The notes beneath the pieces were generated by a model, which saw nothing but the letters and a program-made list of their open reading frames with translations, had not been told where the DNA came from and did no database searches. The position numbers and the translations under genes were made by a program. Shown here piece after piece: positions 54,710 through 64,000 of a stretch of 64,000 nt of DNA (its first letter is position 1; the number at the start of each line of letters is the position of its first letter). Source of the stretch: JALOLG01 sp963722415 (lineage in GTDB: Bacteria; Actinomycetota; Acidimicrobiia; Acidimicrobiales; Ilumatobacteraceae); assembly GCA_963722415.1 (NCBI GenBank), contig CAVRNI010000006.1, positions 1-64,000 of the forward strand, given 5' to 3'.

Positions 54710-55810
54710 TCACTCGTCGTCGCCGAAGCTGACGCCGAGGTCGCGGCCGGAGATGATCGTGTCGCAGTCGAGTGGGACGGTGTGCATCTTGGCCACGGCT
54801 GACACCAGCGGGACGAAGTGCACGCTGGGGGGCACGAGGGCGACCATGACGCCGCGGTGACCCTCCTCGAGGCCGCGCACGGCGGCGGCACCGAAGCGCA
54901 GGCCGAGCAGACGATCGAGCGCCGTCGGCGTCCCACCGCGCAGCAGGTGGCCGAGCACGACGGTACGAGCCTCCTTGCCGGTGAGTCGCTCGAGCTCGGC
55001 GGCGACGAGGGCGCCCATCCCGCCGAGGCGCTCCGCCTGACCCACCGACTTGCCGATCACGGACACCACGCCATCGCGCGGTCGTGCACCTTCGGCGACG
55101 ACGACGATCGCGAACCGGGCGCCGCGTTCCTCGCGGCGGGCGATCATCTCCGCGACCGGTTCGAGCACGAACGGGATCTCGGGGATCAGGATCGCGTGGG
55201 CGCCGGCGGCCATCCCCGAGTTGAGCGCGATCCAACCGGCGTAGCGTCCCATCACCTCGACGACGAAGACGCGGCTGTGCGACGTGGCGGTCGTGAACAG
55301 CCGGCCGATGCTCTCGGTCGCGACCTCGACGGCAGTGTCGAACCCGAACGTCGTGTCGGTCATCGCCAGGTCGTTGTCGATCGACTTGGGGACACCGATG
55401 ACCCGCAGCCCGGCATCCGAGAGGCGCCGCGCGATCGTGAGCGAGCCATCGCCTCCGATCGTGATCAGCGCGTCGATGCCGGCCTCACGGAACATCCCGA
55501 CCAGCTCGTCGGTGCGGTCGACGCTCGTCCATGATCCGTCTTCCTGCTGTACCGGGAACTCGCACGGGTTGCCTCGGTTGGTGCTCCCGAGCACGGTGCC
55601 GCCCAGGTGGGCGATGCCTCGCACGTACTCGCGGGTGAGCTCCATCAAGCCATCGCCGCCCGGATACATCTCCGGGAACATGAGTCCGTTGAACCCGTCC
55701 CGGATGCCGACCACCTCCCAGCCACGACGCACCGCCGACAGGGTGGCGGAGCGGATGACGGAGTTGAGCCCGGGCGCATCGCCGCCTCCGGTCGAGATGG
55801 CGATCCTCAC
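54710..55810 (-). CDS. pfkA: 6-phosphofructokinase, mixed ATP/PPi group
   Basis: 366 residues. Catalyses phosphorylation of fructose 6-phosphate. Motifs: MRIAISTGGGDAPGLNSVIR, ALITIGGDGSLTIARRLSDA, VIGVPKSIDNDLAMTDTTFG, EVMGRYAGWIALNSG, VVVAEGARPRDG, VVLGHLLRGGTPTALDR. The GGDGS Gly favours ATP as donor, whereas Lys in PKSIDND is the residue found in PPi-dependent enzymes; this combination marks the group III 'mixed-substrate' family of actinobacteria. Effector-site residues of the bacterial ATP enzyme are only partly present. Translation ends just before the hairpins at 54687-54703. Confidence 0.95.
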   Translation of the reverse strand: MRIAISTGGGDAPGLNSVIRSATLSAVRRGWEVVGIRDGFNGLMFPEMYPGGDGLMELTREYVRGIAHLGGTVLGSTNRGNPCEFPVQQEDGSWTSVDRTDELVGMFREAGIDALITIGGDGSLTIARRLSDAGLRVIGVPKSIDNDLAMTDTTFGFDTAVEVATESIGRLFTTATSHSRVFVVEVMGRYAGWIALNSGMAAGAHAILIPEIPFVLEPVAEMIARREERGARFAIVVVAEGARPRDGVVSVIGKSVGQAERLGGMGALVAAELERLTGKEARTVVLGHLLRGGTPTALDRLLGLRFGAAAVRGLEEGHRGVMVALVPPSVHFVPLVSAVAKMHTVPLDCDTIISGRDLGVSFGDDE

Positions 55811-55832
55811 ACGACCTATTTAGCAGTTCCGG

Positions 55833-58386
55833 TCACTCGCTCGCGACAGCCCTCAGGATGTCGAGGCGGGCCGCTCGCCGGGCCGGGCCGAGGGCGGCGA
55901 CGACGCCGGCGACGATCGCGCAGCCGACGATCACCAGCGATCCGCGTGCCCGGGACCACCACCTGGGTGATGCCCTCGTCGGCGAGCGCCTGGACGATGG
56001 CCCACGCCCCGGCCAGAGCGAGCACCAATCCGAGGCCGGTGCCGAGCACGGCGATCATCACCGACTCCCATCGCACGAGCGTGCGGATCTGGCGACGTGT
56101 CATCCCGACCGCCCGCAGCAGACCCAGCTCCCGGGTCCGCTCGTGCACCGACAGCGCCAGCGTGTTGGCGATCCCGATGAGGGCGATGATCACAGCGAGC
56201 GCGAGCAGGCCGTAGATCAGGTTGAGCAGGCTGTTGATCTCCGACGTGATCGTCTCTTTGAACTGCGCCTGGTCCTGCAGCTCCCCGTTGGGCCAGTCGG
56301 CCAGCACCCCGTCGATGGCCTGCGCGTGACGTCGCGGCGTCGACGGTGTCGTCTGCCATGACGAACACCTGACGGTCGTACTGGTCGGTGACGTTCGCCT
56401 CGTACGTGGCGAGGTCGGTGATCCACGACGTTCCGCCGGGCCCGGGAACGACTTCGTCGAAGATCGCGGCCACGGTGAGGTCGACGGTTCCGGTGCGGGC
56501 GAACGTGACGCCCACCGAGTCGCCGAGCGACAGCTGGCGATCAGTCCGCGGTGCCCGACGACACGGCGACCTTGCCGGGCGTGACCGCGGCCAGGCTGCC
56601 GCTCGTCACCTCGAGGTCGTACAGCCGATCGAACACCGCCGTGTCGAGCCCGGCGATCTGCGTGGTCGAGTCGCCGACGGCGACCGGTGAGACCCGGATC
56701 GGGGAGACGAGATCGACCTCGGGCAGGGTGGCGAGGTCGTCGGCCAGCTCGGGGCTGAAGCCGCCTTCGGCCCATTGACCGGAGTCGACGACGTAGTCGG
56801 CCCGGAACGACTTGTCGACCTGGTCGACCACGGCCTTCGTCGTCGACGAGGCGAGGATCGTGATGAACCCGACGAGGGCGACACCGATCATGAGCGCGGC
56901 CGCGGTGGCCGACGTGCGCTTGGGGTTGCGTCGGGCGTTCTCCTGGGCGAGGTGCCCGGCGGTGCCGGACACCGCCCGGGCCGGCATGCCGAGCACCCGC
57001 AGCACGGGGCGGGCGAGAACCGGACCGAGCACGAACACGCCGAGCACGGTCGTGACGGCGCCGAGGGCGAGCATCTGGAGCGCACGCTTCACCGTCGCCG
57101 GCGATCCCCGCCGCCGTGGCGAGGACGCCTCCGGCGGTGACGGTGAGGCCGGCGACGACCCGCTTGACGGACAGGTGCGAGCGGTCGATGGCGACGTCGC
57201 GCAGGGCGGCGATGGGGGCGACCCGGCTGGCCCGCAGCGCCGGGGCGACCGCCGAGGCGACGGTGACGACGACGCCGACGACGACCGACGTGATGATCGT
57301 CGCGGCCGTGATCACGGTCGGGCCCGACGGGATGTCGAGACCGACCTTGGCGAGCAGCTCGCGGAGCCCGAACGACATCCCGATCCCGAGACCGAGGCCG
57401 GCGGCGCAGGCGACGAGCCCGACGGCAACCGCTTCGAGCAGCACCGAGCGCAGGACCTGCCGGCGGCCGGCGCCGATGGCACGCAGCATGGCCAGGTCGC
57501 GGGTGCGCTGGGCGATCACGATCGAGAACGTGTTGTAGATGATGAACATCCCGACGAACAACGAGATGTAGGCGAACGCGAGGAGGAACGTGTTGAAGAA
57601 CTTCAGGTCCTCGCGCAGGTCGGCCTGCTTGTCGGCGGTGTCGGCCTCGCCGGTCAGCACTTCGATCTGATCGTCGGCGAGTGCCGACTGCAGGCGCACC
57701 GCCAGCTCGTCGGCGCGGACGTCGGTCGACTTGGCGACCACGACGCTGTCGAAGTAGCCGGGCTCACCGAAGAGCTCCTGGGCGGTGTCGAGGTCGGTGG
57801 CGATCATCGTCGAGCCGGGGATCCCCTCGATCTCGCCGAACATCGCCTCGCCGACGAGCACGAGCTCGACCGGCCCGGTCTTGGCGAGGACGGTGAACGT
57901 GTCGCCGATCGTCCAGCCTTCGTCGGTCACGGTGGCGCGGTCGACGACCGCCTCGTTGGCCGCCTCGGGAGCGCGCCCCTCGGCGAGCTGGAACGGGTTG
58001 AGCCGCGAGTCGTCGATCCACGCCGTTCCGATCGTCGCCCCCAGCTCGTTGTTGGAGACCGCACCGTCGTCACGGACGAGCTGGGCGAAGCCCTGGATCG
58101 AGCCGGCCGCGGCGTCGACTCCGTCGACCTCCAGCACGTCGGCGAGCGTCGCCTCGTCGACGCGCTCACGAACCTCTGCCATGTCGCCTTCGATCGCCGA
58201 TTCACGCCGGACGATGGCGTCGACGCCTTCGTTGTTGGTGGCGAGCACGTCGTCGAACGTGCGTCCCATGGTGTCGGTGAGGATCATCGTCCCCGACATG
58301 AACGCAACGCCGAGGATCACGGCGAGGCCGGTCAACACGAAGCGCAGCTTGTGGGCCCACAGGCCTTTGAGGGTGAGTCGCAGCAT
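55833..58386 (-). CDS. FtsX/MacB-type ABC transporter permease (multiply frameshifted)
   Basis: About 850 residues from ATG 58386. N-terminal TM (HKLRFVLTGLAVILGVAFMS), a large MacB periplasmic domain (about 45-270), three TMs of the first FtsX domain (FAYISLFVGMFIIYNTFSIV, VLRSVLLEAVAVGLVACAAG), a second half beginning NARRNPKRTSATAAALMIGV, a second external domain, and the last FtsX domain (LLALAVIIALIGIANTLALS, TRELGLLRAVGMTRRQIRTL). Ends ARLDILRAVASE at 55833-55835. Breaks near 57085, 56525, 56320 and 55940. Its ATPase is not next to it here. Likely lipoprotein or peptide export at the membrane. Confidence 0.88.
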
Positions 58387-58511
58387 GCGTCCATCGTGAG
58401 CGTCGCGGGACACCGGATGCGTCGGCCGGTGGTCGTTGTCGAGGTGTCGCCCGCCGTACGTCTCGAGACGTACGGACGGGTCATCCTGGCGATTGGTTAG
58501 CGTGAACCGGC

Positions 58512-59832
58512 ATGGCTCCGCACGTGCTGATCGCGGGAGGTGGCTACGTCGGGATGTACACGGCGTTCCGCCTGCGGCGGGCGGTGCGCCGTGGTGACGT
58601 GCGGGTCACGGTCGTCGATCCCCGTCCCGTGATGACGTATCAGCCGTTCCTTCCGGAAGCCGCCGCCGGCAGCCTCGAACCGAGACACGTCGTGGTGCCG
58701 CTCCGTGCCGTCCTGCGCGGCTGCCGCGTGATCACCGGCCGCGTCACGTCGATCGACCACGCGAACCACCGTGCGATCGTGGAGCCGCCGGCCGGCGACC
58801 AGTACGGCGTCGACTACGACCACGTCGTCGTCGCCCTCGGATCGGTGGCGAGGACGTTGCCGATCCCCGGCCTGGCCGAACAGGCGATCGGGTTCAAGCA
58901 CGTCGAGGAGGCGATCGCGCTGCGCAACCAGGTGCTGGGTCGGCTCGATCTTGCGGCCTCGATCAGCGCCGCGTCGATCAGCGACGCAGCGCAACGACGA
59001 CGGGCGCTCACGTTCGTCTTCGTCGGCGGCGGCTACGCGGGCGTCGAGGCGTTCGCCGAGCTCGAGGACATGGCCCGCTACGCAACGCGGTACTACACCA
59101 ACCTGGAGCCGAAGGACATGCGCTGGGTGTTGGTCGAGGCCGCCGGACGGATCCTGCCCGGAGGTCGGCGAGGAGATGGGCCGAGTACACCGTCGAGCAG
59201 CTCCGCAGCCGGTCGATGGAGGTGCTGCTCCACACCCGTCTCGAGTCGTGCGTCGACGGCCATGTCGAGCTGTCCGACGGTCAACGGTTCGATGCCGACA
59301 CGATCGTGTGGACCGCAGGGGTGAAGGCCAACCCGGCGGTGGCGTCGACCGGACTGCCGCTCGACGAGCGGGGCCGGATCCGATGCGATGCGGACCTCCG
59401 CGTCGTCGGGTTCGACGACGCGTGGGCGGCCGGCGACAACGCGGCCGTGCCCGACCTCTCGTCGAGCGTCCCGGGTGCGACCTGCAGCCCGAGCGCGCAG
59501 CACGCCGTGCGCCAGGCGAAGGTGCTGGCGCGGCAACGTTCTCCGGGTGATCGCCGGGCGACCCGCCCGTCGAGTACCGCCACCGCCACGTCGGCTCGGT
59601 GGCCAGCCTCGGGCTGCACAAGGGCGTCGCCCAGGTGTACGGCATCAAGCTCAAGGGCTTTCCGGCCTGGTTCATGCACCGCACGTACCACCTGTCGCGG
59701 GTGCCGACGCTCAACCGCAAGGCTCGCGTCGTGCTCGACTGGACGCTGGCGCTGTTCTTCCGACGCGAAGTCGTGTCGCTCGGGAGCCTGCACCATCCGT
59801 CCGACGAGTTCCGCCGGGCCGCGAGCAGCTGA
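58512..59832 (+). CDS. ndh: Type II NADH dehydrogenase (NDH-2), frameshifted
   Basis: About 440 residues. Non-proton-pumping NADH:menaquinone oxidoreductase on the inner membrane face. FAD site HVLIAGGGYVGMYTAFRLRR, VTVVDPRPVMTYQPFLPEAA, NADH site FVFVGGGYAGVEAFAELEDM, second FAD contact DDAWAAGDNAAVPD, and C-terminal membrane-contact region HKGVAQVYGIKLKGFPAWFM, HRTYHLSRVPTLNRKARVVL. Frame breaks near 59160-59200 and 59535 interrupt otherwise continuous homology. Divergent from the permease gene. Confidence 0.88.
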
Positions 59833-59894
59833 GCACGGTCCCGAGCCGCCCGGGCGTCGGGACGGCGTAGAAGGGAGTGGGCTACCGTGACCGA

Positions 59895-61276
59895 GTGGCC
59901 GATCCACACGTGATCCTGCCGGCGTCGCCGATCCTCTCGCTCGACGACTATCTCGCAGCCGGAGGCGGGAGCGGCCTACGCGTCGGCACGCGAGCTCGGT
60001 CGCGAGGCGACGCTGTCGGAGGTCACGGCGAGCGGACTGCGGGGCCGCGGTGGCGGCGGCTTCCCGACCGGCGACAAGTGGAGGTCGGTGCGCGACGCCG
60101 GCGGCGGTCGGCGCTACGTCGTCGCCAACGGCGCCGAGGGCGAGCCGGCGACGTTCAAGGACCGCACGCTGATGCGGCTCGACCCGTTCCGCATCATCGA
60201 AGGTGCCGCGATCGCCGCGTTCGTGGTCGGCGCGACCGACGTGTACGTGGCGACGAAGCGATCGTTCACCCGCGAGAGCCGAGAACCTGCGTCGAGCGGC
60301 GGTGGAGCTGGGCGGAGCCGGGACTGCTCGGCGACCTCACGATCTCGATCGTCGAGGGGCCCGAGGAGTACCTGTTCGGTGAGGAGAAGGCGCTGCTCGA
60401 GGTCATCGAGGGTCGCGACCCGATGCCGCGCACCCTGCCACCGTGGCAGCACGGCCTGTTCGCGACGGTGTCGATGGGCTGGGAATCGGGGACGTCGCGG
60501 GGCGACGACGAGCCGTCGAGCAACCCGACCGTCGTCAACAACGTCGAGACGCTCGCCGCAGTCGCGCACGTGCTCGCCAAGGGGCCGACGTGGTACCGCA
60601 CGTTCGGGACGCCGGAGTCGCCGGGCACGATCGTCGCCACGGTCGTCGGCGACGTGCAGCGTCCCGGAGTGCACGAGGTCGAGCTCGGCACGCCGTTCGC
60701 CGAGCTGCTCGAGCGCTGCGGTGGCCCGCGTCGTGGGCGCACGTTCAAGGCCGCGTTCTCCGGGATCTCGAACCCGGTGCTCACGGCCGGCGACTTCGAC
60801 GTGCCGCTCACGTACGAGGACTTCAAGGCCCGCGGTACCGGGCTCGGCGCCGCCGGGTTCGCCGTCTACGACGACACGAGCCGACATGGTGAGCGTCGCT
60901 CGCGAGTACAGCCGCTTCCTGTCGGTCGAGTCGTGCGGGCAGTGCCCGCCGTGCAAGCAGGGATCGCTGGCGATCACCGAGCATCTGACCGCGATCGAGC
61001 AGGGCCGCGGCCACGACGACGATCTGGCCTCGCATCGCGGCGCTGCTCCGCACGGTCACCGACGCCAACCGGTGCTACCTCGGCACCGAGGAGCAGCAGG
61101 TCGTTTCGAGCCTGCTGCGTGCGTTCCCGGAGGACTTCGCCCGCCATCTCGAGCGTCCGCATCGTCGGCCACGACCCGTGCTCGTGCCGTTGATCACCGA
61201 CATCGACGACGACGGGACGGTGGTGTACGCGACGCGGCACGCCCGCAAGCGGCCGGACTGGACGTACCCGGACTGA
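59895..61276 (+). CDS. NuoF-like NADH-binding flavoprotein with SLBB and 4Fe-4S domains (multiply frameshifted)
   Basis: About 455 residues. FMN/NADH site: GLRGRGGGGFPTGDKW (one frame) and YVVANGAEGEPATFKDRTLM, PFRIIEGAAIAAFVVGATDV; then EGPEEYLFGEEKALLEVIEG, NPTVVNNVETLAAVAHVL; SLBB domain VVGDVQRPGVHEVELGTPFA; [4Fe-4S] ligands ESCGQCPPCKQGSLAITEHL with a later Cys in DANRCYLGT. Stop 61274-61276. At least five breaks (near 59955, 60020, 60290, 60885, 61030). GTG 59895 as start. It stands apart from other Nuo genes; likely the NAD-linked half of another oxidoreductase. Confidence 0.8.
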
Positions 61277-61365
61277 CCGCGTCGGCCGAGCACTCGAGGC
61301 GCACACGGCGCGTGGTTTCGTAACCCGACTGTCACGTTGGCCGCGCCAAAGCCTAGAGTCTCACC

Positions 61366-62613
61366 GTGCTGTTGAAGTCGAGGGCGGGCCGCGGCGCGTC
61401 GTGTCACCGCTGCGCTCGTGGCGATCGCGACCGTGGCGGCGACGCTCGGGGGCTGTCGGTCGCCGACGCCCAGGACTCCGACACCGCCGCCGAGCGTTCG
61501 GCACGCGAGATCCAAGCTGCCCGCGATCGGGCGAACGCCGCGGCACAGGCGATGTTCGACGCCGAGTCGCGCGTCGATCAACTGGCCGTCGAGATCGAAT
61601 CGACCAACGCCGAGCTGGCCGCACTCGAGGCCGAGGTCGCCGCGTTCCGCTCCGATCTCGAGGAGATGGCGGTCCGCAAGTTCGTGAGCTCGGGTGTCGG
61701 TCAGAACCCGCTCCTCGCCGGCGTCGAGGGGGCGAACGACGCCGCCGCCGCCGACGTGCTCTTCGCCGTGGCCACCGATTCGTCGGCGGTGACGCTCGAC
61801 GAGTTCGAGGAGGTCGGCCGTCAGCTCGACGAGACACGCGGAGCAGCTCGAGGACCAACAGCAGCGAGGCCCAGGACGCCACCGAGGAGTACGACGGAGC
61901 TCCGACGCCGGGCCGAGGAGGAGATCGTCTGCTCCAGGAGATCGAGGAGCAGCGCCTGCACGACGTGGCCGTGCAGGCGGCGCTCGCCGAGCAGCGGCGC
62001 CAGCGAGAGCGCCAGATCGCGGCCGAAGCCGAGGCCGCGCGCCAGGCGCAGATCGCCGCGGCGCCGTCGAGCGCGGCCGCCGGCGACGCGCCGGCGGCGT
62101 TGGTCCAACCGGGCGCCGGACCCAGCCGGCGCCGCACCTGCCGGTGACCGGACGTCGGCGCCCGGCTGATCCGCTCGACCGGTACGCCCGCTCGCCACCG
62201 CTCGCCACCGCCACCGCCGCAGGCGACGGCATGTCGTGTCCCGGTTGCCGGTTCGACGGCGTTCGCCGACACGTGGGGGGCAGCGAGGTCGGGTGGGCGC
62301 AGCCACCAGGGCGTCGACATGATGGCGGCCGGCGGTACGCCCGCTCGTGGCGGTCGTCGTCGGGCAGCGTGCAACTTCAAGACGACGAGACTCGGCGGCA
62401 ACTCGATCTGGCTCACCGGCAACAACGGGACGAAGTACTTCTACGCCCACCTGAGCGCGTGGGAGGGCTCGAGCCGCGTCGGTCAGCCAGGGAGAGACGA
62501 TCGGATACGTCGGAGCGACGGGCAACGCCGGCGTGAACCACCTCCATTTCGAGATCCACCCCGGCGGTGGTGCAGCCGTGAACCCGTACCCGGCCGTGCG
62601 CGCCGTGTGCTGA
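61366..62613 (+). CDS. M23 (LytM) murein endopeptidase with coiled coil (multiply frameshifted)
   Basis: About 405 residues. N-terminal hydrophobic export segment (TAALVAIATVAATLGG), a long coiled coil from DTAAERSAREIQAARDRANA through LAALEAEVAAFRSDLEEMAV, Gln/Ala-rich linker, then the LytM domain: HQGVDMM with HxxxD zinc ligands, FKTTRLGGNSIWLTGNNGTK, YFYAHLSAWEG, GYVGATGNAGVNHLHFEIHP with the HxH ligands, stop 62611-62613. Six or more frame breaks, the worst damage in the window. EnvC/NlpD-like activator or hydrolase acting on peptidoglycan during division. Confidence 0.78.
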
Positions 62614-62649
62614 CGCGTTCGCGGGTTCGGTCGAGCGGGATCGCGAGTG

Positions 62650-63015
62650 TCAACCCGACAGCGAGAGCGCTGCCCACACGGTCTTGCCACCCGGGAACGG
62701 GGAGACACCCCACTCGGAGGCGATCCGGTCGACCACGATCAGGCCGAGACCGCCGATGCGCGTCGGGTCGAGCGGGAGCACCTCGGGGAGCTCGTCGCCA
62801 GAGTCGGTGACCGCGATCTGCACGGTGTTGCCGCTGATCGACGCCCGCAGCACCAGCGAACCGGCGCCGTGGATCAATGCGTTCGTCACCAGTTCGCTGA
62901 CGACGAGTTGCGCGTCGTCGCGCACCGTGTCGCCGACCGCGCATTCGGAGAGGAAGGCGTCGATCCAGGACCGCGCCTCACCGACATTCGCCGCCTCACT
63001 CTCGTACACGACCAT
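62650..63015 (-). CDS. RsbW-like anti-sigma serine kinase (GHKL ATPase)
   Basis: 121 residues. HATPase_c motifs: N-box QLVVSELVTNALIHGAGSLV, G1 box IAVTDSGDELPEVLPLDPTR, G2 IGGLGLIVVDRIASEWG, and the final strand KTVWAALSL. No HAMP or dimerisation domain, as usual for RsbW-type kinases that phosphorylate STAS antagonists. Together with the two genes downstream on the same strand (STAS, PP2C) it forms a partner-switching module. Confidence 0.88.
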   Translation of the reverse strand: MVVYESEAANVGEARSWIDAFLSECAVGDTVRDDAQLVVSELVTNALIHGAGSLVLRASISGNTVQIAVTDSGDELPEVLPLDPTRIGGLGLIVVDRIASEWGVSPFPGGKTVWAALSLSG

Positions 63016-63059
63016 CGATCTGCGGCGAAGAACGATTCGTCATCGTGGCCCGCTCAGGT

Positions 63060-63380
63060 TCAGTCATGCTGTTCGTCGAGGCGGAAGTGGTCGAGCGTGC
63101 CGGTCAGCTCGAGCAGGCGCTGGACGGCGGGTGACACCGCACCGATCTGCACCCGCCCTCCATAGTTCTGCTGCAACTGCAACAAGGCGCGAAGACCACT
63201 CGAGTCGATGAAGTCCACCTCGCTGAGATCGATCACGGCGTGATTGATCGAAGGATCTGTGGAGAGCACCTCGTCGACGGCGGCGACGAACTCGGCCCCG
63301 ACCGCGACATCGAGATCGCCGCGTACCACCAGCACCGAAGCATCACCGGTGCGCTCCTGCCACTCCCAGTTCGGAGTCAT
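63060..63380 (-). CDS. STAS-domain anti-sigma factor antagonist
   Basis: 106 residues of the SpoIIAA/RsbV fold: ASVLVVRGDLDVAVGAEFVA, HAVIDLSEVDFIDSSGLRAL (phosphorylatable Ser in DSSGLRAL), VSPAVQRLLELTGTLDHF. The ATG overlaps the stop of the PP2C gene (ATGA). The kinase next to it would phosphorylate the Ser and the PP2C phosphatase would remove it, releasing or binding a sigma-factor regulator. Confidence 0.92.
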   Translation of the reverse strand: MTPNWEWQERTGDASVLVVRGDLDVAVGAEFVAAVDEVLSTDPSINHAVIDLSEVDFIDSSGLRALLQLQQNYGGRVQIGAVSPAVQRLLELTGTLDHFRLDEQHD

Positions 63381-64000
63381 CCGTTGGATCCTAACGATAC
63401 GTATGACTCGCTGTCGGTGTTCGACAGCTGGTGAAGGACTACCCGAATGGTCTTCAGGATATGCACGACCACGAGTGCGACGTCGTCGTGGCGCTCCGGG
63501 ATGGGGAGGACGCGGTGGATCGCCAGGCCGAGCCGCGTCGCGATGTCGTCGGCGGTCCTGGCGCCGTTGGCCGCCTCGACGGCGAGGCCCGTGACCGTTT
63601 CGGGGTCGAGTTCGTACGGTGGCCGGACGTCGGTGACGCCGTCGGTGTGGAGCATCAGGGTGTCGCCCGGGCGCAAGGTTGCCTCGCCGGTCGTGGTCTG
63701 GATCTCCCTGAACACGCCGAGCAGAGTCCCCGGCTGCCCGACCGCGTGGGTCGAGCCGTCAGCCGAGACCACGATCGGCAATGGGTGCCCTCCGGCGACG
63801 GAGGTGAACCGCCACGTCTCGTCGTCGACGTGCTCGAGCGTCGAGTAGATCGCCGTGCAGAACAAGTCGCGGTTGCCGGAGTGGAGCGCGTCGTTGACCC
63901 AGGAGAGCACTTCGTGATGGCCGGCACCGTGGGTCGCCGCGGCGCGGATCGTGTGCCGCGCGATCGCGGTGACCGCGGCGGCGTTCGGGCCGGTGCCACA
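63377..64000 (-). CDS. PP2C-type (SpoIIE/RsbU) serine phosphatase, 5' partial
   Basis: The gene enters from beyond the right edge and ends at 63377. Visible part (about 207 residues) starts GTGPNAAAVTAIARHTIRAA, followed by HHEVLSWVNDAL, LFCTAIYSTLEHVDDETW, FTSVAGGHPLPIVVSADGS, RPGDTLMLHTDGVTDVRPP, and RHDDVALVVVHI, which together give the metal-binding Asp (HTDGVTD and DD) of PPM phosphatases. Sensor domains, if any, are outside the window. Works on the STAS protein encoded next. Confidence 0.9.
   Translation of the reverse strand, partial: CGTGPNAAAVTAIARHTIRAAATHGAGHHEVLSWVNDALHSGNRDLFCTAIYSTLEHVDDETWRFTSVAGGHPLPIVVSADGSTHAVGQPGTLLGVFREIQTTTGEATLRPGDTLMLHTDGVTDVRPPYELDPETVTGLAVEAANGARTADDIATRLGLAIHRVLPIPERHDDVALVVVHILKTIRVVLHQLSNTDSESYVSLGSNG

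Noticed and set aside
55833..58386. Interpreting the permease as several short separate genes
   Set aside because: The pieces align in order to one FtsX/MacB protein, and each junction needs only a single-base correction.
56812..58500. Plus-strand open frame of 562 codons opposite the FtsX permease
   Set aside because: No motifs; the minus strand encodes recognisable FtsX helices over the same span.
1..64000. CRISPR arrays, tRNA/rRNA genes, insertion sequences, prophage genes
   Set aside because: I looked for regular repeat-spacer patterns, cloverleaf-type sequences and transposase or integrase motifs and saw none; the only short direct repeat is the pair at 18958-18996.

Overview
This is a GC-rich actinobacterial window. 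The best guess is class Acidimicrobiia (Ilumatobacter-like). That inference rests on three things: the very high GC coding style with frequent GTG starts and 4-bp ATGA/GTGA gene overlaps, a secreted RCC1-repeat protein ending in a 'VNGY'-type module, and a complete actinobacterial-type group 1h (high-affinity, 'Hhy') [NiFe]-hydrogenase locus. No rRNA, tRNA, CRISPR array or intact transposase was recognised.

Layout. 1-5.6 kb: the end of a non-ribosomal peptide synthetase (PCP-C-A-PCP-TE) followed by a family-2 glycosyltransferase. 5.8-10.7 kb: a VanY-like D,D-peptidase, a small secreted protein with a clear terminator, a DsrE-like protein interrupted by an in-frame UGA in a UxxC context (candidate selenoprotein), a 5'-truncated flavin monooxygenase and a dienelactone hydrolase. 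10.7-14.5 kb (minus strand): an ArsR-SRPBCC-DinB operon, a VIT-type membrane protein, a DUF1801 protein and a zinc-ribbon nucleotide cyclase. 14.6-27.8 kb: mixed housekeeping and accessory genes (CDF transporter, rlmA remnant, GNATs, methyltransferase, MFS, DyP peroxidase with partner, VOC, cupin, NfeD/band-7, PAS protein).

27.8-43.3 kb is the hydrogenase island. A minus-strand PadR-type regulator, apparently fused to a YceI lipid/quinone-binding domain, stands divergent to hhyS-hhyL, then a NifU-like protein, DUF5947, DUF6084, a large uncharacterised protein, an endopeptidase, a 34-aa membrane protein, a stand-alone YceI, hypA, hypC, hypD, hypF, a SIS protein, a CITC-type HypC-like segment, a second SIS protein and hypE. 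Nearly every junction overlaps by 4 bp, so this looks like one long transcript for building an H2-scavenging enzyme. No hypB is present in the window.

43.3-64 kb: a STAS protein, a membrane protein, small stress-type proteins, a SufR-like regulator divergent to a DoxX-like gene, a flavin oxidoreductase followed in frame by an alpha/beta hydrolase, a PPOX protein, two membrane proteins divergent from a giant SARP/MalT/LuxR regulator, phosphofructokinase, an FtsX-type permease, NDH-2, a lone NuoF-like protein, an M23 peptidase and a partner-switching module (RsbW-like kinase, STAS antagonist, PP2C phosphatase running off the end).

A caution applies throughout. More than 40 single-base frameshifts break otherwise well-conserved proteins, including housekeeping ones. 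This looks much more like residual indel error in a long-read or metagenome assembly than mass pseudogenisation. I annotate such genes over their full span and give the approximate break points.
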